Assembly: GCA_937891135.1 (NCBI GenBank)
Contig: CALAFB010000081.1
Location: forward strand, 1-63,086
Origin: an uncultured Elusimicrobium sp.
GTDB taxonomy: Bacteria > Elusimicrobiota > Elusimicrobia > Elusimicrobiales > Elusimicrobiaceae
Length of the DNA stretch: 63,086 nucleotides
Direction: 5' to 3'
The notes under the pieces are model-generated. The model did not search any database. It saw only the letters and a list, made by a program, of their open reading frames with translations, and was not told the DNA's origin. Below are positions 33,211 to 41,338 of the stretch, in pieces (the first letter of the stretch is position 1; each line of letters begins with the position of its first letter). The position numbers were made by a program, and so were the translations under genes.

Positions 33211-34632
33211 TTACACACTTAGTACATACAGCATATTTGTAGTACCGGCCTTGCCAAACGGGATACCCGCCGTAATCACGACGTTATCCCCCTCCTTGGC
33301 CAGCTTTTGTCCTAAAACGGCTTTGCGTGCTTGCGTAAGCATATCATCAAAACTCGTTAATGTGTCTACTACAATGGGTGTTACGCCCCAGGTTAAAGTC
33401 AGTTGGCGTGCGGTGGTAATATTGGGGGTTAAGGCCAAAATCGGCACACCGCCAACACGCTGCTTGGACGCCCGCAACGTGGTGGAACCGGAGTCCGTAA
33501 ACGTAACAATCACATTCGCCGTATCCATATTGGTAGCCACAACGCTGGCGGCAGCCGTAACAGCTCCTTCTTTGGTAGAATCGTTTTTGCGTTCCAGTAG
33601 TGCAAGGCCCTTGCGGTAGCGGTGGTCGCTCTCCACGGTTTCAATAATGCGCCGCATAGTGGTAACGGCTTCTACCGGGTGCTGCCCTTGCGCGGTTTCG
33701 GCTGATAACATCACGGCATCTACGCCGTCATACACGGCGTTGGCTACGTCGGACGCTTCGGCCCGCGTCGGCATTAAACTGGTAACCATGGATTCCAGCA
33801 TCTGCGTGGCTACAATGACGGGTTTGCCCGCTTTTCGGCAGCCGGAAATAATTTTTTTCTGTAAAACAGGTACGAGTTCCGGGCTGGTTTCTACACCCAG
33901 GTCCCCGCGGGCTACCATAATTACGTCTGCCAAATCAATAATTTCGCGCAAATGTTCAATGGCGGACGGTTTTTCTATCTTAGCAATAATGTGGGCCTTG
34001 GATTTCATCAAACTGCGTAGTTCAATAATATCGTTGGGGTCTTGCACGAACGAAAGGCCGATAAAATCCGCTCCCAACATTTCAGCCGTTTGCAAATCGG
34101 CGCGGTCTTTAGCGGTTAGGGCCGAAATAGGCAATTTTACCCCGGGCACATTAACCCCTTTTTTATTACTCAGTTCCCCCCCGATCATTACACTACAGCG
34201 GGCGGTATCTTTTGTAAAACTATTCACACGCAAGCGCACCATTCCGTCATTGAGTAACAGTTCCATTCCTTCTTGCAGAGCCGCAAAAATTTCCGGGTGC
34301 GGCAAGCAAACGCGGGTAGCATCACCGGGCGCGGGGTTCATATCCAGCTGAAACGGCTTTCCTGTTTCCAGCGTTACCGCTCCGTTTTGGAAAGTGCCAA
34401 TACGTAGTTTGGGGCCTTGTAAATCAAACAAAACCCCTAAACTGCAGTTGTATTTTTGTTCCATTTTACGGATATTGGCAACGCGTTCTTGGTATTCGGC
34501 CAACGAACCGTGGCTGCAGTTACAGCGAAATACGGATACTCCCGCCAAAACCAGTTGTTCAACGGATTGCTCGTTAGAAGTGTCCGGCCCGAGGGTAGCG
34601 ACAATTTTGCAAAAATCGGTATTGTTCGGCAT
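33211..34632 (-). CDS. pyk: Pyruvate kinase
   Basis: A 473-residue pyruvate kinase making ATP and pyruvate from phosphoenolpyruvate in the cytoplasm. Motifs are TLGPDTSN (N-terminus), GPKLRIG, IIAKIEKPSA with the catalytic Lys, MVARGDLGVE (metal and PEP binding), KPVIVATQMLESM and SAETAQGQHPVEAV. The usual RLNFSHG is RCNCSHG here, two Cys substitutions in the active-site-proximal strand. The C-terminal domain ends in the usual PFGKAGTTN. AAGGA precedes the start. Its promoter (CTGACA-N17-TAAAAT) overlaps the -35 of the divergent barrel-protein gene. Confidence 0.96.
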   Translation of the reverse strand: MPNNTDFCKIVATLGPDTSNEQSVEQLVLAGVSVFRCNCSHGSLAEYQERVANIRKMEQKYNCSLGVLFDLQGPKLRIGTFQNGAVTLETGKPFQLDMNPAPGDATRVCLPHPEIFAALQEGMELLLNDGMVRLRVNSFTKDTARCSVMIGGELSNKKGVNVPGVKLPISALTAKDRADLQTAEMLGADFIGLSFVQDPNDIIELRSLMKSKAHIIAKIEKPSAIEHLREIIDLADVIMVARGDLGVETSPELVPVLQKKIISGCRKAGKPVIVATQMLESMVTSLMPTRAEASDVANAVYDGVDAVMLSAETAQGQHPVEAVTTMRRIIETVESDHRYRKGLALLERKNDSTKEGAVTAAASVVATNMDTANVIVTFTDSGSTTLRASKQRVGGVPILALTPNITTARQLTLTWGVTPIVVDTLTSFDDMLTQARKAVLGQKLAKEGDNVVITAGIPFGKAGTTNMLYVLSV

Positions 34633-34666
34633 AAAAAATCCTTCTGTATAAGAGATAATTACCTAT

Positions 34667-34716
34667 ATTTTATTATTTTTTAAGACGGTTGTCAGCCGAA
34701 ACTGCTACAATATAAT
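34667..34716. promoter_or_regulatory. Back-to-back promoters of pyk and the barrel-protein gene
   Basis: Minus strand: CTGACA (34690-34695), 17 bases, TAAAAT (34667-34672) for pyk. Plus strand: TTGTCA (34689-34694), 16 bases, TATAAT (34711-34716) for the gene at 34745. The two -35 boxes occupy the same bases on opposite strands, so the polymerases should compete. Confidence 0.65.
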
Positions 34717-34744
34717 AAAAGTATTCTTATTTTAAAGGAGATTT

Positions 34745-35608
34745 ATGAAAAAACTAATCATTTGTATGGCAACGCTATGTTTGACAGGGGTTGCTTTTGC
34801 CCAAGAAGGAAAACACGGTTGGCAAGTGGAACTTAAAAAATTAGCATTTGACTTGACCAATACCGAAGTAAAACACGCCCAGGATTACCAAGGGTTTTCG
34901 GATGCGCGTTTGACTTCCGATTCCCAAACCTCTGTACGCGGGGCGTGGGATTCTATTGCGGATTATCATACCACGCATTTTGTATGGAACAATGAATTAT
35001 GGATGGATTACGGGCGCACTAAAATCCGCCCCGTAGAAGGCGATACGATTACCAACGAAAATGCCGACAGAATCCTCGCGCAGACCGGGTATACGCAACG
35101 GTTATGGAAGGTAAATGACTTTTTAGGCGGGTTTGAAGCCGGGCCGTTTGCTACAGTAGGATATCAAACGGAATTTACCAAACCGCATCACGCCAACCGT
35201 ACCCGTGTATGGCGCGGTACGGCCGGGGCTAAACTATTTGACGGGAAATACCTCAAAAAATTATATGTGGCACTCGTGGGAGAGCGGGATTTAACGTATA
35301 ATCCGCATGCCAATAAACTGGCCTGGGAAGCTGCTTTAGAATTAGAAGCCCCCGTGCGCGAAGGCGTAAAATTTAAAACAGGTGCCTTATTCCGCGATTA
35401 TTTAAACGAATCCCACCGGCAGCCCAATGACCTGGATTGGGAATTTGTGGCTGATGCACGGTTAGATGTGGAAGTGTACAAAAACTTGTTTGTAGCCCCG
35501 TTTATCAGTTATTATACGGCGCAAGGGAAGTATGTAGCCCCGCGCGGAGAGAATGTGTACGTAGGGGTTTCGGTCAGTTTCAGCCACATATTTGTGGCCG
35601 CTAAATAA
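34745..35608 (+). CDS. Probable outer-membrane beta-barrel protein
   Basis: A 287-residue protein with signal peptide MKKLIICMATLCLTGVAFA. The mature part shows alternating hydrophobic/polar strands rich in aromatic residues (HFVWNNELWMDYG, FATVGYQTEF, WEFVADARLDVEVY, LFVAPFISYYTAQ, VYVGVSVSFSHIF), the pattern of a small 10-12-stranded outer-membrane barrel. The last strand ends shortly before the C-terminus but lacks a terminal Phe. No family was recognised. TTAAAGGAGA sets the start. It is transcribed divergently from pyk and ends at a strong terminator. Confidence 0.7.
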   Translation: MKKLIICMATLCLTGVAFAQEGKHGWQVELKKLAFDLTNTEVKHAQDYQGFSDARLTSDSQTSVRGAWDSIADYHTTHFVWNNELWMDYGRTKIRPVEGDTITNENADRILAQTGYTQRLWKVNDFLGGFEAGPFATVGYQTEFTKPHHANRTRVWRGTAGAKLFDGKYLKKLYVALVGERDLTYNPHANKLAWEAALELEAPVREGVKFKTGALFRDYLNESHRQPNDLDWEFVADARLDVEVYKNLFVAPFISYYTAQGKYVAPRGENVYVGVSVSFSHIFVAAK

Positions 35609-35651
35609 GTTTTTTCTAAAAATAGGCCCAAGGGGCAAAAATAACTACTTA

Positions 35652-35679
35652 GAAGGCTGGTTTTTACCGGCCTTTTTTA
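35652..35679 (+). terminator. Terminator merging into the pilin leader C promoter
   Basis: AAGGCTGG (35654-35661) and CCGGCCTT pair (one G-T) around a TTTTTA loop, followed by TTTTTTATTATACT. The T tract runs directly into the -10 region of the next promoter, so terminator and promoter share bases. Confidence 0.7.
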
Positions 35680-35686
35680 TTATACT
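35658..35686 (+). promoter_or_regulatory. Promoter of pilin leader C
   Basis: TGGTTT (35658-35663, weak -35), 17 bases, TATACT (35681-35686), then TATAGATACAATTTA exactly as in leader A. The -35 lies in the stem of the preceding terminator. Confidence 0.6.
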
Positions 35687-35692
35687 ATAGAT

Positions 35693-35947
35693 ACAATTTA
35701 TTTCTGTTTTTGGAACCGTTTAAGAAACGGGGTACTTACAAAAGTTCTACTCAAGTCCAAAAATGGCCGATAAAGGTACAGTATTGCCGAGCTGATCCCT
35801 CGGGGTACTGTACCGAGTGTTTGTCGTTGAAAGACGGCAGCTGCGGCTGTTGCTGTTAAGACCTTGAGTAGAATTAACGGGAATAGCCGTTTGTATTGTG
35901 GAGTATCCTAAAACAGATAAATTGAAATCAACATATAGGAGACTCTT
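35693..35947 (+). ncRNA. Pilin leader RNA C: pseudoknotted structured 5' region
   Basis: The same architecture. P0 is CCGTTT (35716-35721)/AAACGG (35725-35730). P1 is TTCTACTCAAG (35745-35755)/CTTGAGTAGAA (35863-35873). P2 is GGTACAGTA (35775-35783)/TACTGTACC (35806-35814) with an inner CCGAG/CTCGG. The conserved element is GAGTGT (35815-35820). P3 is GTCGT (35823-35827)/ACGGC (35834-35838). The pseudoknot is CGGCT (35844-35848)/AGCCG (35885-35889) plus a G-T pair. AAATTGAAATCAA precedes the ribosome site. All four helices differ in sequence from the other copies yet remain paired. Confidence 0.7.
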
Positions 35948-36454
35948 ATGAAGAGAAAAAAATTAGACGCACCCGGGTTCACGTTAATTGAACTCTTAGT
36001 AGTAGTACTTATCATTGGTATTTTGGCGGCGGTGGCACTGCCACAGTACCAAAAGGCAGTATTTAAATCGCACTTGACAAATCCGATCTTATGGGCACAA
36101 AATGCAGAAAAAGTTCTGCACTTATATGTATTGCAACATGGATACAGTTGTACTCAAGGAACTGGGACAATGGCAGATTGTGATTTCGACATAGAAATAA
36201 ATGCTGGGCTAGACTGTACAACAGAATCTGATCGGTGTACGGATGATTATTTTAGTTACGACTTGGGCATGGATGCTGATGATTATTATTGGAAAGTTTA
36301 CTTGAAATCAGACCCGGTGGATGCCTATTTTGGATGTTATTTCGATAAAAATGGAACCCGTACTTGTTATTGTGATGATGATGACGGATACGTCCTGGAA
36401 GGACCGTGGATGTGTGAGATGGTTCCTTCGCTTTTCCCTCGAGATTGGAACTGA
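35948..36454 (+). CDS. Type IV pilin-like protein (leader C)
   Basis: A 168-residue prepilin. MKRKKLDAPG precedes FTLIELLVVVLIIGILAAVA and PQYQKAVFKSHL. The head is Asp/Tyr/Cys-rich, with an acidic CDDDDGY segment and Cys at about ten positions, so several disulfides or metal binding are possible. The first 26 bases of the signal region, from the GGG codon, are identical to the leader A pilin at DNA level. ATAGGAGA is the ribosome site. Confidence 0.9.
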   Translation: MKRKKLDAPGFTLIELLVVVLIIGILAAVALPQYQKAVFKSHLTNPILWAQNAEKVLHLYVLQHGYSCTQGTGTMADCDFDIEINAGLDCTTESDRCTDDYFSYDLGMDADDYYWKVYLKSDPVDAYFGCYFDKNGTRTCYCDDDDGYVLEGPWMCEMVPSLFPRDWN

Positions 36455-36488
36455 AAATATCCCCCTTCACGGTGCAACCTAACCCGAA

Positions 36489-36544
36489 CCCCCGGCATAA
36501 CTGGGGGCACGGTACACAAAAACCCCCGCTCATTAGAGCGGGGG
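36489..36544 (-). terminator. Terminator of GAPDH and adjacent pilin-side hairpin
   Basis: CCCCCGCTC (36523-36531) / GAGCGGGGG (36536-36544) is followed on the minus strand by TTTTTGTG, a clear terminator for the GAPDH gene. A second hairpin, CCCCC...GGGGG (36489-36507), lies nearer the pilin stop and may end the pilin message. Confidence 0.85.
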
Positions 36545-36567
36545 CTTTACATTACCTCAACAAAAAC

Positions 36568-37578
36568 TTATTTGTTTACAGAGGCCATGTGGGCGATTAA
36601 ATCAAGCACTTTGTTAGAGTAGCCGATTTCGTTATCGTACCAGGATACTACTTTTACAAAAGTATCGGTCAGGTACACGCCGGCATTGGCATCAAAGATA
36701 GAGGTGCGTTTGTCGCCCAAGAAATCGGACGAAACGACCGCATCTTCGGTATAGCCCAAAATGCCTTTGAGTTCGCCTTCGGCGGCTTTTTTCATGGCCG
36801 CGCAGATGGCTTCTTTGGTGGCTGGTTTGGCCAAGTTAACGGTCAAGTCCACTACGGACACGTCCAACGTCGGTACGCGCATGGAAATACCGGTCAGTTT
36901 GCCGTTAAGTTCCGGAATTACTTTACCCACGGCTTTCGCAGCACCGGTGGAAGAAGGAATAATGTTTCCGGAAGCCGCACGGCCGCCGCGCCAGTCTTTC
37001 ATAGACGGGCCGTCTACGGTTTTTTGGGTAGCGGTGGTGGAGTGTACGGTGGTCATTAAACCGTTTACGATACCGAAGTTATCGTTTAAAACTTTGGCGA
37101 TAGGGGCCAAGCAGTTGGTGGTGCAGGAAGCGTTGGAAACAAATTGGGTCCCTTTTACATAGGTTTTTTCGTTCACGCCGACTACGAACATCGGGGTAGC
37201 GTCTTTAGACGGGGCAGACATTACTACATATTTGGCACCCGCTTTGATGTGGGCTTCTGCTTTTTCTTGGGTTAAGAATAAACCGGTGGATTCTACTACA
37301 TATTCAGCACCTACTTTGTCCCAAGCCAAGTTGGCCGGGTCTTTTTCGGCGGTTACGCGGATTTTTTTGCCGTTTACAATCAGTTGGCTGTTGGCAACAT
37401 CAGCCTCTACCGTGCCGGTGAATTGACCGTGCATGGTATCGTATTTGAGCATATAAGCCAAATAATCTACCGGGCACAAGTCGTTAATACCGACGATTTC
37501 AATGTCTTTGCGTTCTTGGGCGGCGCGGAATACAAAGCGGCCAATACGCCCAAAACCGTTAATACCTACTTTAATCAT
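36568..37578 (-). CDS. gap: Glyceraldehyde-3-phosphate dehydrogenase, type I
   Basis: A 336-residue phosphorylating NAD-dependent GAPDH of glycolysis. The N-terminal GINGFGRIGR is the Rossmann loop, with an acidic residue in INDL that fits NAD preference. SNASCTTNCLAP holds the catalytic Cys, and HSTTATQ its partner His and neighbours (HAYTATQ in many homologues). Further conserved parts are GRAASGNIIPSSTGAAKAVG and SWYDNEIGYSN near the C-terminus. GGAGGAAC precedes the start, and the promoter is at 37614-37641. Single gene. Confidence 0.97.
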   Translation of the reverse strand: MIKVGINGFGRIGRFVFRAAQERKDIEIVGINDLCPVDYLAYMLKYDTMHGQFTGTVEADVANSQLIVNGKKIRVTAEKDPANLAWDKVGAEYVVESTGLFLTQEKAEAHIKAGAKYVVMSAPSKDATPMFVVGVNEKTYVKGTQFVSNASCTTNCLAPIAKVLNDNFGIVNGLMTTVHSTTATQKTVDGPSMKDWRGGRAASGNIIPSSTGAAKAVGKVIPELNGKLTGISMRVPTLDVSVVDLTVNLAKPATKEAICAAMKKAAEGELKGILGYTEDAVVSSDFLGDKRTSIFDANAGVYLTDTFVKVVSWYDNEIGYSNKVLDLIAHMASVNK

Positions 37579-37613
37579 ACTAACTGTTCCTCCATGGAAT
37601 TTTATAACTTACC

Positions 37614-37641
37614 TGTATATTTTACCATTTTTTATATGCAA
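37614..37641 (-). promoter_or_regulatory. Promoter of gap
   Basis: On the minus strand TTGCAT (37636-37641), 16 bases, TATACA (37614-37619), about 35 bases before the start codon. Confidence 0.55.
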
Positions 37642-37687
37642 TCGTCATTGAATATATGAAATTACATCCTATGGTTATGTATCACAG

Positions 37688-38674
37688 TTAAAATTTACAA
37701 TGGAATAATTTTTTGATGCCAAAACGAAGGGCTTTGTCGGGTTTGGCTATAAAATCCGGGCATAATTGAACGAAAATATATTTATCCCACCCGGTAGAAC
37801 GAATAAATTTTTTGTATAACTCGCTATCGGATTTACGGACGGATACTTTGGCCCCGCCTTGCTGTATCCATTGGGTGTAATACTTATAAAAATCATCAAA
37901 ATAATAGTAGCACCAAAATTTACGCGGGCCTGTAGCGTGCACAATAAATGCTTTTTTTAAGGCTGAAAGTGAGCTGGAAGCAGGGCAGTTATAAAGGGTG
38001 GATAAAGTCGTAGGAGTTAAATTAAATTTTTCAATCGCTAAGTTGATGACGCCTTGATCCGGGTAGAGTAAATCGGGTGCATGTTGAAGCGTGCACTCGT
38101 AGAGAAAACCGTTGATTTCATCTAAACGGCTATTCCAAACAACACTACGTTTTAATGCCAAAAATCCACTATTAAAACCAGGATTTTTCATATTAAAACC
38201 GGCAATTTCTTTAAAAAAATTACACCCTACTTCCGTCATTAAGGGGTCCGGCACGAGTCCGATGGTATCTATGGTATCAAACAGGGGTAACAATTCTTTT
38301 TTAACTAAGACATCCGAATCCAAATACATTACTTTTTCATATAAGTGAAGTAACGTAAAACACTCGTAACGGGCAAAACTGGCTGGAGTGAAATTTTTAA
38401 ACATAGGTAAATCGGGAAATGTAGCGGGGAATATATAGTCAAATAGGTACGTATGTGGCAAAGAGGAAAGAATTTGTTTGGAAACAGCTGATAAATTACA
38501 TCCGGCTACCCAAATATCTGCTTGCTCGGCAAGTTTTGGCGAATTTTTTAAAAATGTTTGTATTGCTACAAATAGACAAAACGCATATTTATCATCACAA
38601 GCAGTCAATACACATGCAGACCGACGGGGAATGGAAACATCATATAGAGCAGGAAAAGAGGCCGTATTTTTCAT
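37688..38674 (-). CDS. Glycosyltransferase family 8 protein
   Basis: A 328-residue GT-A fold transferase of the GT8 family (LPS glucosyl/galactosyltransferases and glycogenin relatives). The N-terminus has ACDDKYAFCLFVAIQTFL; YLDSDVLV is the DxD metal and nucleotide-sugar site (about residue 118); FNSGFLALKR and YPDQGVIN are the other typical family blocks. It should add a hexose to a cell-surface glycan. GGAG precedes the start. It lies upstream in sequence of the polysaccharide cluster and on its strand, but with its own promoter region. Confidence 0.88.
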   Translation of the reverse strand: MKNTASFPALYDVSIPRRSACVLTACDDKYAFCLFVAIQTFLKNSPKLAEQADIWVAGCNLSAVSKQILSSLPHTYLFDYIFPATFPDLPMFKNFTPASFARYECFTLLHLYEKVMYLDSDVLVKKELLPLFDTIDTIGLVPDPLMTEVGCNFFKEIAGFNMKNPGFNSGFLALKRSVVWNSRLDEINGFLYECTLQHAPDLLYPDQGVINLAIEKFNLTPTTLSTLYNCPASSSLSALKKAFIVHATGPRKFWCYYYFDDFYKYYTQWIQQGGAKVSVRKSDSELYKKFIRSTGWDKYIFVQLCPDFIAKPDKALRFGIKKLFHCKF

Positions 38675-38705
38675 ATTAAATAATCTCCGTAAGTTTTTAT
38701 AATGA

Positions 38706-38729
38706 CACTATATTATATCAAAAATAGTG
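38706..38729 (-). promoter_or_regulatory. Putative promoter with palindrome before the GT8 gene
   Basis: On the minus strand an extended -10, TGATATAAT, is enclosed by the inverted repeat CACTAT (38706-38711) / ATAGTG (38724-38729). The -35 is unclear. The palindrome could be an operator. Confidence 0.35.
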
Positions 38730-38783
38730 AAATTGACTGAAAACGGTAGCACGGCAGATAAAACGGCCGGAAAAACGCACTTA

Positions 38784-39728
38784 TTATTTATTTTTTAATA
38801 AATGGGCGGTTTCTTCCGTTAAGGTTTCCAAAGAAGTAAGTAAAGGCTTAAATCCAATTGCTTTAGCGGGTTCTTTGTATTTAGAAAAATAATTGTTTTT
38901 TACACCCCCGGAATTGAGCAATTGTAGCGTTTGGGGGACCTTGTATTTTAAACCATAATGGTTAACAAAAAAGGTTAATATTTGTTTTTTGGTAATTGGA
39001 CGTTTACTGCATACATCTAGTGATAAATTTAAGGTTGTATGTTGGGTATAGGCTAAGCAGGTTAAAATCAACCTAAATAAATCCTTGGGAGAGATCAGAT
39101 CTCGAATCATATCATCTGCTGTTACATGAAGCATTTTATTTTCTAAAATTGATTTGATAATATTGCACAAAAAATAATCTTCATGATAATTTATAAACCG
39201 ACTAAAATAAGCAAAAATACGTAAATCAACAATGTTATAATGTGGCAAAGCTCTATGTTTGGCTTCACTATATAATTTAGATAATCCATAAAAACGCTGC
39301 CATTTTAAATCATTGATCGGGAATTCGTTGGTGGTATTTTGGGTGGCGGGCTGCTTTAAGGTGCCATAAACGGCCCCACTACTAAAATGTACATAAAGGG
39401 TTGTGGGATTATTTTTTAAATATGTTAAGGCTAAATTATCAAATTTCTCCAATAAAAAGAACCAATTTTCATAATGCCCCTGCATAGATTTGGGCGTCCC
39501 AGGCCCTATACAATTTATAATCAAATTGGCTGAATTGGGAAATTTTTCACGATAACTTTTAATAAAAATGCCCTTCCCATTTAGTGTTTGGATAAAAGAT
39601 TTTGTTTTTTCTTTATGGGTAGAATAAAGATATAGTTCAAAATTTCCATTTTGTAAAAAATGATAAATAAGCCCTTTGGCAATATGAGAGTTTGCCCCTA
39701 AAATAATTACTTTATCTTTATTTTTCAT
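38784..39728 (-). CDS. NAD-dependent epimerase/dehydratase (extended SDR)
   Basis: A 314-residue sugar-nucleotide-type SDR. The N-terminal VIILGANSHIAKGL is a modified Gly-rich Rossmann motif; SSGAVYG with the catalytic Ser, and YGLSKLYSEAK with the YxxxK pair, complete the active site; RDLISPKDL and LNLSLDV are typical of the C-terminal half. It probably reduces or epimerises a 4-keto sugar nucleotide made by the rfb genes; in yersiniose-type pathways such a reductase acts last. It overlaps the methyltransferase gene by 11 bases and is the last gene of the cluster. Confidence 0.82.
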   Translation of the reverse strand: MKNKDKVIILGANSHIAKGLIYHFLQNGNFELYLYSTHKEKTKSFIQTLNGKGIFIKSYREKFPNSANLIINCIGPGTPKSMQGHYENWFFLLEKFDNLALTYLKNNPTTLYVHFSSGAVYGTLKQPATQNTTNEFPINDLKWQRFYGLSKLYSEAKHRALPHYNIVDLRIFAYFSRFINYHEDYFLCNIIKSILENKMLHVTADDMIRDLISPKDLFRLILTCLAYTQHTTLNLSLDVCSKRPITKKQILTFFVNHYGLKYKVPQTLQLLNSGGVKNNYFSKYKEPAKAIGFKPLLTSLETLTEETAHLLKNK

Positions 39729-40845
39729 GCAAAACTCCCTGGGATAAAACGAATATTTTTAGGTTAAGACCCGATTGTTTAAGTTGCCGTACGATTTCAT
39801 CTGTATACCCCCCCGCAATCACTAAAATTGCTTTGGGGCCTTGCTGTTTACTGGCGGACGAGAATAAAACGGACGGGCTTACAATAGGGATAAAGGTTGC
39901 TGGCGTTAATTTATTTTGCTTGAAGGGAGCACTATCTATTACGTATTTAATCATTTTATCATTTAACCCGGCTATACTCATTAAAGTAAGGGCTTGATGC
40001 CCTGCTCCCCAAATGGCTAATTCTTTATTCGGAAATCTTCTTAATAAGTTTTTAATTTGTTTTTTATGTTTTGTTACTTCGGCGGTAAAAGAAGAATAGG
40101 AGGACAACGTACGTTTTTTTACTTGTGCTTGCAATATATAATCGTGAAAAATACTTTCAATTTTAATGACTTTAAACCCTGCTAAATTAAGCATTAAAAA
40201 TAATGTATCCTTGGTAAAATAGAGTAGATGATCGGGTATTAACTCGGTGTATAGATTGTTCTTTAAAATCATGTCATAATTGGGAACTTCTATGCAACCA
40301 TAAGCCTGGTTTTTTAAATTGTTAGAAATAGCTTTTAAAGCAGTTATAGGTTGCGGAAAATGTTCCAAAAAGTTCATCATAATAAAACTGTCATACGGAG
40401 CATTAGGAATTTTGGTAGTTTCTTTATCTAAGTATCCTTTAAAGACTTGCAGCCCTACTTGGTTACAGGCTTTTACATGATTTGGGTTTGCCTCTAACCC
40501 AAAAGAATTTTTGTTAACTTGTGTTAGAAGCTGCAAATAATCCCCGGTGCCGGAACCAATTTCTAATGTTTTGTTACAATGATATTTTTTGATAAATTGT
40601 CTAAACTGTTTTAAGCGAAATCTTTTCATTTCATCAGAAACAGCGGTTGCCCTTATAACTTCTTGATAATAGGATACAGGTTTGCAAGCTAACTGAACCA
40701 AAGAACAGTTAGGACATTCAAATAATTTCAATGTTTGGGCTGTTTTTGTTTTTTTATGAACAAATCCCTGGGCACTTACGGGCATATTGGGAAGAACAAA
40801 TACAGGGGTTTTTAAGGGAGTGCCACACATTCTACACTGTTTCAT
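39718..40845 (-). CDS. Zinc-binding SAM-dependent sugar C-methyltransferase
   Basis: A 375-residue three-part enzyme. The N-terminus has CRMCG and CPNCS, a putative zinc-binding domain; the SAM domain has LEIGSGTGDYLQLL; the C-terminal third (AIWGAGHQALTLM) is a Rossmann-like Methyltransf_14 part. This is the build of NDP-4-keto-deoxyhexose C-3-methyltransferases such as TylCIII/TcaB9. It would methylate a keto-sugar nucleotide, adding a carbon branch. ATG 40845 follows AGGAGG by seven bases; the TTG one codon earlier is not needed. It overlaps the Nudix gene by 14 bases. Confidence 0.85.
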   Translation of the reverse strand: MKQCRMCGTPLKTPVFVLPNMPVSAQGFVHKKTKTAQTLKLFECPNCSLVQLACKPVSYYQEVIRATAVSDEMKRFRLKQFRQFIKKYHCNKTLEIGSGTGDYLQLLTQVNKNSFGLEANPNHVKACNQVGLQVFKGYLDKETTKIPNAPYDSFIMMNFLEHFPQPITALKAISNNLKNQAYGCIEVPNYDMILKNNLYTELIPDHLLYFTKDTLFLMLNLAGFKVIKIESIFHDYILQAQVKKRTLSSYSSFTAEVTKHKKQIKNLLRRFPNKELAIWGAGHQALTLMSIAGLNDKMIKYVIDSAPFKQNKLTPATFIPIVSPSVLFSSASKQQGPKAILVIAGGYTDEIVRQLKQSGLNLKIFVLSQGVLHEK

Positions 40846-41338
40846 CAATATACCTCCTATACATTTCCTGGCAAGATAGCAAGTTTTTCGGGCATTTTTT
40901 ATGCCATTTTAAAAAACCAATATCTCCTGGCTTTTTTCCTTGATTGTTTAATATAAAATCCGGGGTTGTTTCTGCCTTATATAAAAAGGATATAAAATGG
41001 CTTCTATTGCGGCGTTGGGGAATAAATATTTGGGTTATAGTAAGGGGTTTTAGATTCAATTTTAGACCTTTCCCGGCCTCTTGTAATGCGGTCTTTTGTA
41101 ATCTTTCTTCAAGTGTTTCTTGATACCTTACAATCCCCCCTATTATGTGCCATCCAGTTCCACAATATTTGTCGTTGCGCCAAGCAAGTAGCGTTCGGCC
41201 TTTGTTATCTCTAATTAAAAGATCAACATTTACAAGAGGCGTTACCCTACTGACAAAATAGAAAATATCTTGGGGTAATCCTTTGTTGGGTGCTAAAATA
41301 TATTTATCCAATTCATTAACAGCTTTCTTGATTGTCAT
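40832..41338 (-). CDS. Nudix protein, GDP-mannose mannosyl hydrolase-like
   Basis: A 168-residue Nudix-fold protein. VDLLIRDNKGRTLLAWR and the GTGWHIIGGIV block are typical of GDP-mannose mannosyl hydrolase (Gmm/WcaH). The Nudix box is degenerate: after GGIVRYQET the REUxEE core reads TALQEAG, lacking the usual metal-binding Glu pair, as is also the case in Gmm enzymes. It may hydrolyse a GDP- or NDP-sugar or be non-catalytic. It overlaps the radical SAM gene by 23 bases. Confidence 0.75.
   Translation of the reverse strand: MTIKKAVNELDKYILAPNKGLPQDIFYFVSRVTPLVNVDLLIRDNKGRTLLAWRNDKYCGTGWHIIGGIVRYQETLEERLQKTALQEAGKGLKLNLKPLTITQIFIPQRRNRSHFISFLYKAETTPDFILNNQGKKPGDIGFLKWHKKCPKNLLSCQEMYRRYIDETV

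Noticed and set aside
33647..34351. A 234-codon plus-strand open frame
   Set aside because: Exactly opposite pyruvate kinase, which is unambiguous; no ribosome site and no recognisable domains.
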